NCBI RefSeq assembly: GCF_014652655.1
Contig: NZ_BMZF01000007.1
Span: 1-64,000, forward strand
Origin: Paramylibacter ulvae
GTDB taxonomy: Bacteria; Pseudomonadota; Alphaproteobacteria; Rhodobacterales; Rhodobacteraceae
Length of the DNA stretch: 64,000 nt
Direction of reading: 5' to 3'
Program-made: the position numbers and the translations under genes
Part shown: positions 38,819 through 46,604 of the stretch, in pieces
Numbering within the stretch: the stretch's first letter is position 1
Layout: every line of letters starts with the position of its first letter
Notes under the pieces: model-generated
Told to the model about the DNA's origin: nothing
The model's database searches: none
Seen by the model: only the letters and a program-made list of their open reading frames with translations

Positions 38819-40438
38819 ATGGGCCAAGACTGGTGGCGCGGCGGCGTTATTTATCAAATTTATCCACGTTCGTACCAAGACAGCACGGGCAATGGTCAGG
38901 GTGATCTAAATGGCATCACGCAACGCTTGGATCATATCGCAAGCCTTGGGGTGGATAGCGTTTGGATATCCCCGTTCTTCAAATCCCCGATGAAAGATTT
39001 TGGATATGATGTGTCCGATTATCGCGCCATTGATCCCAGCTTTGGCACATTGGATGATTTTGATGCGTTGTTGGCGCGCGCCCATGAATTGGGGCTGAAA
39101 ATCATGATTGATTTGGTGTTGTCCCATACATCCGATCAACATGATTGGTTTGTTCAAAGCCGCCAATCGAATTACAATCAAAAATCCGATTGGTACGTTT
39201 GGGCCGATCCAAAACCAGATGGAACACCACCCAATAACTGGTTGTCGATTTTTGGCGGATCTGCGTGGCAGTGGGAGCCAAAGCGCGAACAATATTATTT
39301 GCATAATTTTTTAACCAGCCAGCCGGATTTGAATTTTCATAATCCAGATGTCCAAGATGCGTTATTGGATGTGGTGAAATTTTGGCTGGATCGTGGGGTG
39401 GATGGATTTCGCCTTGATACGATCAATTTTTATTTTCACGATCAAAAACTGCGCGATAATCCCGCGCTGTTGCCCGATGAACGCAACGCATCCATTGCAC
39501 CCGCGGTGAACCCATATAATCATCAAAACCATCTGTATGACAAAAATCAGCCCGAAAATTTGCGATTCTTGGAACGCCTGCGCGCGATGATGGATTTATA
39601 TGATGATCGCACGATTGTTGGCGAGGTGGGCGATGCGCAATATGGTTTGGATATCGTTGGTCAATATACAAAACCTGGGCGCGTACATATGTGTTACGCG
39701 TTTGATTTCCTATCACCCGAACCACTAACCGCGCAAAAGACCCGCAGTGTTTTGTCAGATTTCGCGAACAAAGCACCCGACGGATGGCCGTGTTGGGCGC
39801 TGTCCAATCATGATGTTGTTCGCCACGCAACGCGATTATCGACCGCAACTGATAATGCACAACAATGCATGCAGGCCGCTTTGCTTTTGTCGATGGAAGG
39901 GTCCGCTTGTATTTACCAAGGCGAAGAATTGGGTCTGCCAGAGGCCAATGTACCATTTGAGGCATTACAAGATCCATATGGCATTACATTTTGGCCAGAA
40001 TTTAAGGGGCGCGATGGGTGTCGCACACCGATGGTTTGGGATGACACTGCACAAGCGGGATTTTCAAGCGCGGACAAAACATGGCTTCCGATTGATCCGC
40101 AGCATTTGACAATGTCTGTTGCCCATCAAGAAGAGAAAAATGACAGTATGCTGCATTTTTATCGTCAATTTTTGCAATTTCGCAAATCACATACGGCACT
40201 TGTGTCGGGTAAAACCATGGCGTTAAATGCCACGCAATCGGTGCTAGATTTTATTCGAAACGGGGATTCAGGTGACATTTTCTGTGCATTTAATTTCACT
40301 GACAAACCACAAACAATCCCATTTGAACATGCTGGCGACGTGTTAACTGCGAGTGGATTTACCCCTCGATTAAGCAACGGAGCGTTAACCATTGCCCCAC
40401 ACGCCGCCGCATTTGTTGCAATGAAAGGAAATTCGTAA
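38819..40438 (+). CDS. aglA: Alpha-glucosidase, GH13
   Basis: 539 residues, cytoplasmic (no signal peptide). Glycoside hydrolase family 13 markers: WWRGGVIYQIYPRSY at the N-terminus, DLVLSHTSDQH, the nucleophile in DGFRLDTINF, the acid/base glutamate in VGEVGDAQ, and LSNHDVVRH. The sequence resembles oligo-1,6-/alpha-1,4-glucosidases that split imported disaccharides into hexoses. It starts on the base after the aglG stop and its own stop overlaps aglK by one base (TAATG), so the cluster is tightly coupled. Confidence 0.94.
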   Translation: MGQDWWRGGVIYQIYPRSYQDSTGNGQGDLNGITQRLDHIASLGVDSVWISPFFKSPMKDFGYDVSDYRAIDPSFGTLDDFDALLARAHELGLKIMIDLVLSHTSDQHDWFVQSRQSNYNQKSDWYVWADPKPDGTPPNNWLSIFGGSAWQWEPKREQYYLHNFLTSQPDLNFHNPDVQDALLDVVKFWLDRGVDGFRLDTINFYFHDQKLRDNPALLPDERNASIAPAVNPYNHQNHLYDKNQPENLRFLERLRAMMDLYDDRTIVGEVGDAQYGLDIVGQYTKPGRVHMCYAFDFLSPEPLTAQKTRSVLSDFANKAPDGWPCWALSNHDVVRHATRLSTATDNAQQCMQAALLLSMEGSACIYQGEELGLPEANVPFEALQDPYGITFWPEFKGRDGCRTPMVWDDTAQAGFSSADKTWLPIDPQHLTMSVAHQEEKNDSMLHFYRQFLQFRKSHTALVSGKTMALNATQSVLDFIRNGDSGDIFCAFNFTDKPQTIPFEHAGDVLTASGFTPRLSNGALTIAPHAAAFVAMKGNS

Positions 40439-41454
40439 TGTCCGCACTTACATTGCAAAACATCGACAAAGTTTACGGCAAAACGCAAGTGATGCACGAT
40501 GTGTCGCTGGACATTGAGCAGGGCGAATTCGTGGTCTTTGTCGGGCCGTCTGGCTGTGGCAAATCAACATTGTTGCGCATGATCGCTGGGTTGGAAGACA
40601 TCAGTGCGGGAACGTTGTTTATTGGCGATAAAAAAATGAACAATATACCCGCATCAAAACGCGGGATTGCAATGGTTTTTCAAAGTTATGCATTGTACCC
40701 CCACATGAGCGTTGCGGATAATATGGGGTTTTCGCTGTCAATTGCCAAAACTCCCAAACAAGAAATCAAACAACGCGTTGCGGCCGCCGCTGAAATCTTG
40801 CAACTGACGCCATATTTGAACCGCCTGCCCAAAGCCTTGTCAGGTGGGCAACGCCAACGTGTGGCCATTGGGCGTGCGATTGTGCGTGAACCCGATGTGT
40901 TTTTATTTGATGAACCTTTGTCCAATTTAGACGCCGAATTGCGCGTTTCGACACGTCGCGAAATTGCAAATCTAAAAGCATCAATGCCAGACACAACGAT
41001 GATTTATGTTACCCATGATCAGGTAGAGGCGATGACTTTGGCCGACAAAATCGTCGTATTGCGCGATGGACGTGTAGAGCAGGTCGGCACCCCTCTTGAT
41101 CTGTATGATCGACCACGCAATATTTTTGTCGGTCAATTTATTGGCAGCCCAAAAATGAACATCTTCGAAACAACGGATTTGACGGTGCAACATTGGCCGC
41201 ACCACGTCACGGGCGTACGCCCTGAACATCTGCGACTTACCACGCCAAAAAACGCTATCGTATCTGGCAAATTGGAATTCATCGAAAAACTGGGCGAATA
41301 TTCGTTGGCATATTTGCGCACGGAAACAGGGCGTGAATTCACCGTGAAATTCGAACGTGGCCTGACCCATACGCTTGGCAATCAGCTTCACTTTGATGCG
41401 GATCACGATAATTTACACCACTTTGACCCCAAAACGCAGCTGCGTATAAATTAG
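40438..41454 (+). CDS. aglK: Alpha-glucoside ABC transporter ATP-binding protein
   Basis: 338 residues of the MalK/UgpC type. Walker A GPSGCGKST at about 36-44, Q-loop VFQSYALYPHMSV, signature LSGGQRQR, Walker B VFLFDEPLSNLD and switch His in YVTHDQVEAMT are all intact, followed by the C-terminal regulatory MalK domain. It powers AglEFG uptake. It is the last gene of the cluster; 76 bases separate it from the convergent regulator gene, and I see no clear terminator there. Confidence 0.95.
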   Translation: MSALTLQNIDKVYGKTQVMHDVSLDIEQGEFVVFVGPSGCGKSTLLRMIAGLEDISAGTLFIGDKKMNNIPASKRGIAMVFQSYALYPHMSVADNMGFSLSIAKTPKQEIKQRVAAAAEILQLTPYLNRLPKALSGGQRQRVAIGRAIVREPDVFLFDEPLSNLDAELRVSTRREIANLKASMPDTTMIYVTHDQVEAMTLADKIVVLRDGRVEQVGTPLDLYDRPRNIFVGQFIGSPKMNIFETTDLTVQHWPHHVTGVRPEHLRLTTPKNAIVSGKLEFIEKLGEYSLAYLRTETGREFTVKFERGLTHTLGNQLHFDADHDNLHHFDPKTQLRIN

Positions 41455-41530
41455 TTGTGTTTCAATGAAGCGCGAGTGTGTTTGGGAAAAAATACAAAAT
41501 TTTTGATGTCGTGGATGAGTACAAACTTGC

Positions 41531-42244
41531 TTATGATTTTCGCACTGGATGGACGCCGGCATCAAAGGGAACAGATCGTCGGCGAAATGTTGTTCCGTTC
41601 ACATATGCAGGTTTGCTTATCCGATCCATTCTGAAATGGCGAAAACCTTGGCGTGACGGATCCCAAGCAACCAAATACCAAAGAGGTGGCAAAATCAGCA
41701 TTGCTTGTGGTTCTACATGCCGGTCGGTTTGCACCCCTTTAACATCACGATATTGGAATCGTAAAAATAGTTGATTAAGAAATGCAGATTCAAATGCAGG
41801 CAGCAACGCTGTGTCCATCTCTCCTAAATTGGATATATCAACCTGCGGTGCAAGAGGCCCAACATAAAGGCAATCCAAAAAGCGGCGTAAATCACGGATT
41901 TTGTCAGACGGAAGCGCCTTCTCTATTTTTGCAAGACCAGCGTCGGCGAGACTTGAGAACGGCAGGTTCCCAGCAGCACGTATGCTTGAAACACCAATGA
42001 TCAGCGCGAAAACTTCGGCAACAGACAGGCGTGGCGTGGTCTGAATTGATTGTGGATCCAAAGTTAACCCACCGCCGCGCCCTTGTTCTGTAGAAATAAC
42101 ATATCCCTCGTCCCGCAATGTTGCGATGTCACGTATAATAGTGCGCCTTGACGCCCCGACATCTCTTGCCAACATCGCGATTGTTGTCATCCCATTGCGG
42201 CGCAGGTTACGCACGATAGCGTCTTGTCGGAAGCGAATATTCAT
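41531..42244 (-). CDS. HTH/WYL-domain transcriptional regulator
   Basis: 237 residues from ATG 42244. The N-terminal 60 residues form a winged helix of the HTH_11 type (TTIAMLARDVGASRRTIIRDIATLRDEGYVI, then GRGGGLTL). The C-terminal half has the features of a WYL domain (AMLILPPLWYLVAWDP...FRMDRI). Such proteins often sense a ligand or nucleotide-derived signal and control the adjacent gene. Here it is divergent from the epoxide-hydrolase-like gene, with a 25-base inverted repeat between. The target and signal are unknown. Confidence 0.82.
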   Translation of the reverse strand: MNIRFRQDAIVRNLRRNGMTTIAMLARDVGASRRTIIRDIATLRDEGYVISTEQGRGGGLTLDPQSIQTTPRLSVAEVFALIIGVSSIRAAGNLPFSSLADAGLAKIEKALPSDKIRDLRRFLDCLYVGPLAPQVDISNLGEMDTALLPAFESAFLNQLFLRFQYRDVKGVQTDRHVEPQAMLILPPLWYLVAWDPSRQGFRHFRMDRISKPAYVNGTTFRRRSVPFDAGVHPVRKS

Positions 42245-42262
42245 AAAAACAATCCATATCAC

Positions 42263-42287
42263 AAAGGTGTCAGTTTTTGTCACCTTT
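42263..42287. promoter_or_regulatory. Inverted repeat in the divergent regulator/hydrolase promoter
   Basis: AAAGGTGTCA and TGTCACCTTT form 10-base arms (one mismatch at the central T) around a five-base GTTTT spacer. The arms are about nine bases apart on the helix from centre to centre to one turn and a half, as expected for a dimeric regulator. It is 18 bases upstream of the regulator start and 45 bases upstream of the hydrolase start. Confidence 0.6.
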
Positions 42288-42331
42288 TTAATTTAATCGA
42301 TTGAGGAACAGTTCAACAAGGAGACATGGAC

Positions 42332-43288
42332 ATGACAAATATCACTAACTTTCCCCAATCAACGCTTGTTTCAGTGAACGGCGTGGCGATTGAAGTCTTT
42401 GAGGCGGGGCAACAGAATGTAGGCAATCCAATTGTTCTGTGCCATGGCTGGCCAGAGCACGCCTTTTCGTGGCGCTTTCAAATACCAGCGCTAGCCGCTG
42501 CGGGCTTTCATGTGATTGTTCCAAACCAGCGAGGTTATGGAAAGTCATCACAACCAACAGAGATCACTGAATATGACATCATCCACCTGACTGATGACTT
42601 GGCCGCAATTCTCGATCATTTTGGTTACGATGATGCCATATTTGTAGGTCACGACTGGGGTGCCAATGTCGTTTGGAACATGGCGCTTTTGCATCCTGAT
42701 CGCGTTAAAAAAATTATTAATTTGGCTTTGCCCTATCAAGTGCGCACAGAAATCCCATGGATCGAATTTATGGAGGCGATATTTGGCACAGATAATTATT
42801 TTGTGCACTTCAACCGCCGCCCGGGGGTTGCAGATGCCATATTGGATCAAAACATCGCACAGTTCCTGCGCAATTTATTTCGAAAAAACCACGACGAGAC
42901 ACCGCCAGAGCCAGGTATGATGATGATCAATCTCGCTTGCGCAAAACACCCCGTGGGGGCACCGATTATGAGCGATGATGAAATGGCCGTCTTTATCAAT
43001 GCGTTTAAGGAAACTGGTTTTACCAGCAGCATCAATTGGTATCGAAATTTGGATCGCAACTGGCAGATATTGGCAAATGTGGACCCGATCATCCACAAAC
43101 CAGCGCTGATGATTTATGGTGAGAGAGACACGATCCCAAAATCCGAAAGCTTGGAACAATTCGTACCAAATGTGGATGTGATCAGTTTAGATTGTGGTCA
43201 CTGGATTCAACAAGAAATGCCCGAAGAAACCACGCGCGCGATCTTGGACTGGTTGTCGATTGATAACGGCGAGGTCAGCAATAACTAA
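42332..43288 (+). CDS. Alpha/beta hydrolase, epoxide-hydrolase-like
   Basis: 318 residues from the ATG at 42332, preferred over that at 42326 because AAGGAG is eight bases upstream of it. The oxyanion motif HGWPE, the nucleophile in GHDWGANVVW and the catalytic His in LDCGHWIQQE are all present, together with a cap-domain Tyr in NWYRN, the pattern of microbial soluble epoxide hydrolases; haloacetate dehalogenases share most of these motifs. The substrate is not deducible. It is probably controlled by the divergent WYL regulator. Confidence 0.85.
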   Translation: MTNITNFPQSTLVSVNGVAIEVFEAGQQNVGNPIVLCHGWPEHAFSWRFQIPALAAAGFHVIVPNQRGYGKSSQPTEITEYDIIHLTDDLAAILDHFGYDDAIFVGHDWGANVVWNMALLHPDRVKKIINLALPYQVRTEIPWIEFMEAIFGTDNYFVHFNRRPGVADAILDQNIAQFLRNLFRKNHDETPPEPGMMMINLACAKHPVGAPIMSDDEMAVFINAFKETGFTSSINWYRNLDRNWQILANVDPIIHKPALMIYGERDTIPKSESLEQFVPNVDVISLDCGHWIQQEMPEETTRAILDWLSIDNGEVSNN

Positions 43289-43317
43289 GCCAACCGTTCC
43301 AAAGGTCATCGAGAATG

Positions 43318-43354
43318 CTGCCAACCCAAACGCATCACAGCATGTGGTTGGCAG
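43318..43354. other. Hairpin between convergent genes
   Basis: CTGCCAAC pairs with GTTGGCAG across a 21-base loop in the gap between the hydrolase and the convergent phosphate transporter gene. GAGCACGT (43354-43361) also matches ACGTGCTC (43382-43389). Neither has a T run; function as a terminator is only weakly supported. Confidence 0.35.
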
Positions 43355-43379
43355 AGCACGTTCACATTGTGGGTTTGCA

Positions 43380-44864
43380 TCACGTGCTCAGCCCATTGAG
43401 GATATAAAACACGATGGCGGAAATGAGTGCTGCTGCTGGCACTGTGATAACCCATGCGGCAATGATTGTTAGGAAATGCGAACGACGCACCAGTTTGCGG
43501 TGTTTGCGTTTCTTGCTCCCCAATTTTTCAGCCTCTTGTGCGATCATGCGATCAACTTTTTTGTCGCTGGTTGTATAACGCCAATAAGCCTCGCGGAAAA
43601 AACCAACACCAAACACGGCACCCACGGCGATATGTGTCGAACTTACGGGCAGGCCCAACCACGACGCGATGATCACTGTAATCGCGGCAGACAAGGCCAC
43701 ACAATAGGCGCGCAATGGATTCAATTTGGTGATTTGTTCACCAACCATGCGGATCAATTTTGGGCCAAAAAGCAGGAGCCCGAATGAAATACCAAATGCG
43801 CCCACAATCATAACCCAAATTGGGATTGATACCTTTGATACCACTTCGCCGGCCTCAGCGGTGTGAACGATTGCGGCAAGCGGCCCCACGGCGTTGGCAA
43901 CATCATTGGCACCATGTGCGAATGACAACAACGCAGCAGCACAGACCAATGGAACCGTGAACAGGCTGCGCACGGATTCTTTGTCATTTGGCTTGCCCGC
44001 AGATTGGCGGCGGATCATCGGGCGCGATATCAGATAGGATGCCACAAACATGCCCAAACCAATCAAAAGCGCAATTTCCAAATCGATCTTGATGATTTTC
44101 TTTAATCCTTTGACCGCCAAATAGATTGAAAATGCACCTGCCATAATCGCGATTAAAACGGGGACCCAGCGGTTCGCTGCTGCCATTTTATCCTTGGCAT
44201 CTGATACGTTCGATTTGATGAACCACAAAAACATCGCGGCAATGACACCACCCAACAGGGGTGAAATAACCCAGCTGGCTGCGATTTGTCCCATGGTTGG
44301 CCAATTAACGGCGCTGATCCCTGCGGCCGCGACCCCGGCACCCACGACACCACCAACCACCGAATGGGTCGTTGAAACGGGCGCGCCGATCCATGTTGCC
44401 ATATTCACCCAGACAGCCGCAGAAATAAGTGCGGCAAACATCGCCCAAATGAACACCTCTGGGCTGGCAACCGCAGATGGGTCAATGATACCTTTGGAAA
44501 TCGTTCCAACCACATCGCCCCCCGCCAACAAGGCGCCCGCACTTTCAAAAACGGCGGCGATTATCAATGCCCCTGTCATTGATAATGCGTTAGCACCGAC
44601 CGCGGGGCCAACATTATTGGCAACATCATTCGCGCCAATATTCAGCGCCATATACGCACCCAAGGCAGCGGCTGCGATAATGATATAACTTTCAGAGCTC
44701 CAACCCAAAATCAGGCTCGCAACCAGACCCGCGAAGACGACAAATGCAAATCCGATGGACGGCGCTAAAAATTGTTGACGGGTTTCGAGGGTTGCTTGTT
44801 CCAGATAAACGCGTGTTTTCAAATCACGATCGAGCGTTTTATTGGGGCGGGGTTGCTTAACCAT
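43380..44864 (-). CDS. pit: Inorganic phosphate transporter, PiT family
   Basis: 494 residues with ten or more membrane spans. The duplicated family signature is clear: GANDVANNVGPAVGA in the first half and GANDVANAVGPLAA in the second, with two SSTHxxxGxxxG-type motifs (VSTTHSVVGGVVG and VSSTHIAVGAVFG). The family imports phosphate with a cation, usually as a metal-phosphate complex. It stands alone with no PhoU-like partner gene. The candidate Pho box at 44944-44961 suggests PhoB control. ATG at 44864. Confidence 0.93.
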   Translation of the reverse strand: MVKQPRPNKTLDRDLKTRVYLEQATLETRQQFLAPSIGFAFVVFAGLVASLILGWSSESYIIIAAAALGAYMALNIGANDVANNVGPAVGANALSMTGALIIAAVFESAGALLAGGDVVGTISKGIIDPSAVASPEVFIWAMFAALISAAVWVNMATWIGAPVSTTHSVVGGVVGAGVAAAGISAVNWPTMGQIAASWVISPLLGGVIAAMFLWFIKSNVSDAKDKMAAANRWVPVLIAIMAGAFSIYLAVKGLKKIIKIDLEIALLIGLGMFVASYLISRPMIRRQSAGKPNDKESVRSLFTVPLVCAAALLSFAHGANDVANAVGPLAAIVHTAEAGEVVSKVSIPIWVMIVGAFGISFGLLLFGPKLIRMVGEQITKLNPLRAYCVALSAAITVIIASWLGLPVSSTHIAVGAVFGVGFFREAYWRYTTSDKKVDRMIAQEAEKLGSKKRKHRKLVRRSHFLTIIAAWVITVPAAALISAIVFYILNGLST

Positions 44865-44943
44865 GGCGTGGCCTTTTCAATTCTATTTACGTTCAACCCA
44901 CTGCCATCGGTCAGTCGATTCTGGTGTCATATATAAAATTTAT

Positions 44944-44961
44944 GTAACAGTTATGTGACAA
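44944..44961 (-). promoter_or_regulatory. Candidate Pho box upstream of pit
   Basis: On the minus strand TTGTCAC-ATAA-CTGTTAC: two seven-base repeats with a four-base spacer, the arrangement of the PhoB site (CTGTCAT-N4-CTGTCAT), with two mismatches in each repeat. A TATATA sequence that could serve as -10 lies eight bases further downstream. It is about 80 bases before the pit start. Confidence 0.5.
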
Positions 44962-45031
44962 AAATATAAAGCAATGGGTTTGCTTCGATTTTGCCAACAA
45001 ATTTTTCATACTGTGTGGTTCAAAAATGATC

Positions 45032-45049
45032 TGGTATTTATCGATACCA
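45032..45049 (-). terminator. Weak terminator candidate after the GT2 gene
   Basis: TGGTAT/ATACCA with a six-base loop, followed on the minus strand by GATCATTTTTG. The stem is short and A/T-rich, so termination is uncertain. A 10-base inverted repeat (AATGGGTTTG at 44973, CAAACCCATT at 45070) brackets the region. Confidence 0.35.
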
Positions 45050-45079
45050 CACTAGGCATCAACAAATCACAAACCCATT

Positions 45080-46120
45080 TCACCTTGACCAGATCTTTGC
45101 CAAGCGTGACGAAAAACGTTGTGGCGTTTCGTTTTCGGACAATTTCAATTCTGCTTCGGCGATGATCTGTGCGGTGTCTTGGGCAATCTCAGTTGATAAT
45201 GGTTTCACACGTTTCACCGCACGTTTTGCCGCCATCACATCATCCATTGTAATCGCGTATCCACGCCATCGCGCCAGATGAAGCAACTTCATACACGCCG
45301 CCGCGTGCAGGTATGTTTGTTCGCGCGCATCCAAGTGGTCGGTGAACAATGCGACCAAACCATCCATATCTGTTGCTGCCTGTTTGGATTGCGCCAGTGA
45401 TTTATCATATGCGCATTCAACCCGATTTTGCGCGCGGCGTTTGGCGTTCAATGCGGCGAGTGCAGCATAAAATGCTTGAACCCTACCCGCAGTCACATCC
45501 ATTGTGCTGATACTATTTAAATGCAGGCGGTATTCACCAAGGATCGCGTTTTGCACCGCCAACCGATGGGTTTCAGATAGCCGCCAGCATAAATCCGCAT
45601 CTTCGGACAAATGCGCATCGCGATAACCCGTTTGCGCCAGAACTTCCAATCGACCAAACATGAATGGATGTGAAAGATAGGGTTCTTTGGGCGGGAGCCA
45701 GTCTGGATCGGGATCATACACATTGCTGACCCCCGAAATGCCCAGCGGATGCCCCAGTTCATCAATATGCACCGCCTTGCACGACACCACATCAGCCTGC
45801 GTGAATTGCAAATAATCCAATTGGCGCGACAGGCGGTTGGGATAACAAATGTCGTCCGCATCAATGCGCGCCACATATTTGCAATCCAGCCGCGACAATC
45901 CGTTGTTTAACGCGGCAACGAGCCCAGCGTTTTGTTGTGCATTGTAATGAATTTTGTCGCTGTTCAGATCATCAATAATCTGGGCACTGTCATCGGTTGA
46001 TCCATCATCAATAATGTGGATATCGTAATCGCTGAAATCTTGGCTCAGTAAGCTGTCCAAGGTTTGGCGCAAAAACTGTCCACCATTATGAACCGGCAAC
46101 AGAAATGATATTTCAGCCAT
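45080..46120 (-). CDS. Glycosyltransferase family 2
   Basis: 346 residues from ATG 46120 (MAEISFLLPVHNGGQF). The GT-A fold is evident from SFLLPVHNGG, IIDDGSTDDSA and the metal-binding VARIDADD, as in cytoplasmic family 2 transferases that add a sugar from a nucleotide donor to surface or capsule glycans. The C-terminal half (after residue about 220) is not recognised. It overlaps the preceding small gene by eight bases, so it belongs to the TRAP/sulfatase cluster. The acceptor is unknown; a role alongside a sulfatase-like enzyme is a puzzle. Confidence 0.85.
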   Translation of the reverse strand: MAEISFLLPVHNGGQFLRQTLDSLLSQDFSDYDIHIIDDGSTDDSAQIIDDLNSDKIHYNAQQNAGLVAALNNGLSRLDCKYVARIDADDICYPNRLSRQLDYLQFTQADVVSCKAVHIDELGHPLGISGVSNVYDPDPDWLPPKEPYLSHPFMFGRLEVLAQTGYRDAHLSEDADLCWRLSETHRLAVQNAILGEYRLHLNSISTMDVTAGRVQAFYAALAALNAKRRAQNRVECAYDKSLAQSKQAATDMDGLVALFTDHLDAREQTYLHAAACMKLLHLARWRGYAITMDDVMAAKRAVKRVKPLSTEIAQDTAQIIAEAELKLSENETPQRFSSRLAKIWSR

Positions 46121-46604
46121 CAACAGTCCCCGAAATTTCCCGTAACCCCAACACAAACCATTCCCGCGCAGGCATAAGTAACGACATCCGCGCATTTTCA
46201 AGTGTTGTGATGTTTGCCAATGCACACCACCGTGCGCGTGAAAAACGCAAAGAAGCATAATCGCTTGGCGCGGCGCGGTCTGGTTCATCAAACGCGTGAC
46301 CACGACCGTTGGTTTTGTAATAGATACGCGGAAATATCCGTTCAGCAGGGGCATATCGAAAATTAACATCAACTGATTGCCAGAAATCTGGAATATCAAT
46401 CTCCAACCCCAACCAATCGTCAACACTACGATTTTCACCGCGAATAATTAGGGTTTCAATGTCGTCGATACGTTGCGAATGCGCCGTCAATTTCATCGCG
46501 GATTTTTCATTAAACGCAAACCGCACACCAGATGCCAAGAACACATCTGGCATCAACGCGGTTGGAGTTTTGAACGCATCAAAATCGATATCAATCGCTG
46601 GCAC
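46113..46604 (-). CDS. Hypothetical protein of the TRAP/sulfatase cluster
   Basis: 163 residues from a GTG start at 46604 with AAGGAAAGG upstream. I do not recognise the family. It has no signal peptide or membrane span and is rich in D, F, R and A; several beta-like segments (LIIRGENR, LGLEIDIPDFW, VDVNFRYAP, RIYYKTNGRG) suggest an all-beta domain of the type that binds or presents carbohydrate, but that is conjecture. It overlaps the sulfatase-like gene upstream by 14 bases and the glycosyltransferase downstream by eight, so the three are surely co-translated. Confidence 0.75.
   Translation of the reverse strand: MPAIDIDFDAFKTPTALMPDVFLASGVRFAFNEKSAMKLTAHSQRIDDIETLIIRGENRSVDDWLGLEIDIPDFWQSVDVNFRYAPAERIFPRIYYKTNGRGHAFDEPDRAAPSDYASLRFSRARWCALANITTLENARMSLLMPAREWFVLGLREISGTVDG

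Noticed and set aside
45013-45052. Competing inverted repeats GTGTGGT/ACCACAC in the GT2-pit gap
   Set aside because: They overlap the weaker terminator candidate and lack a T tail; likely a by-product of A/T-rich sequence.
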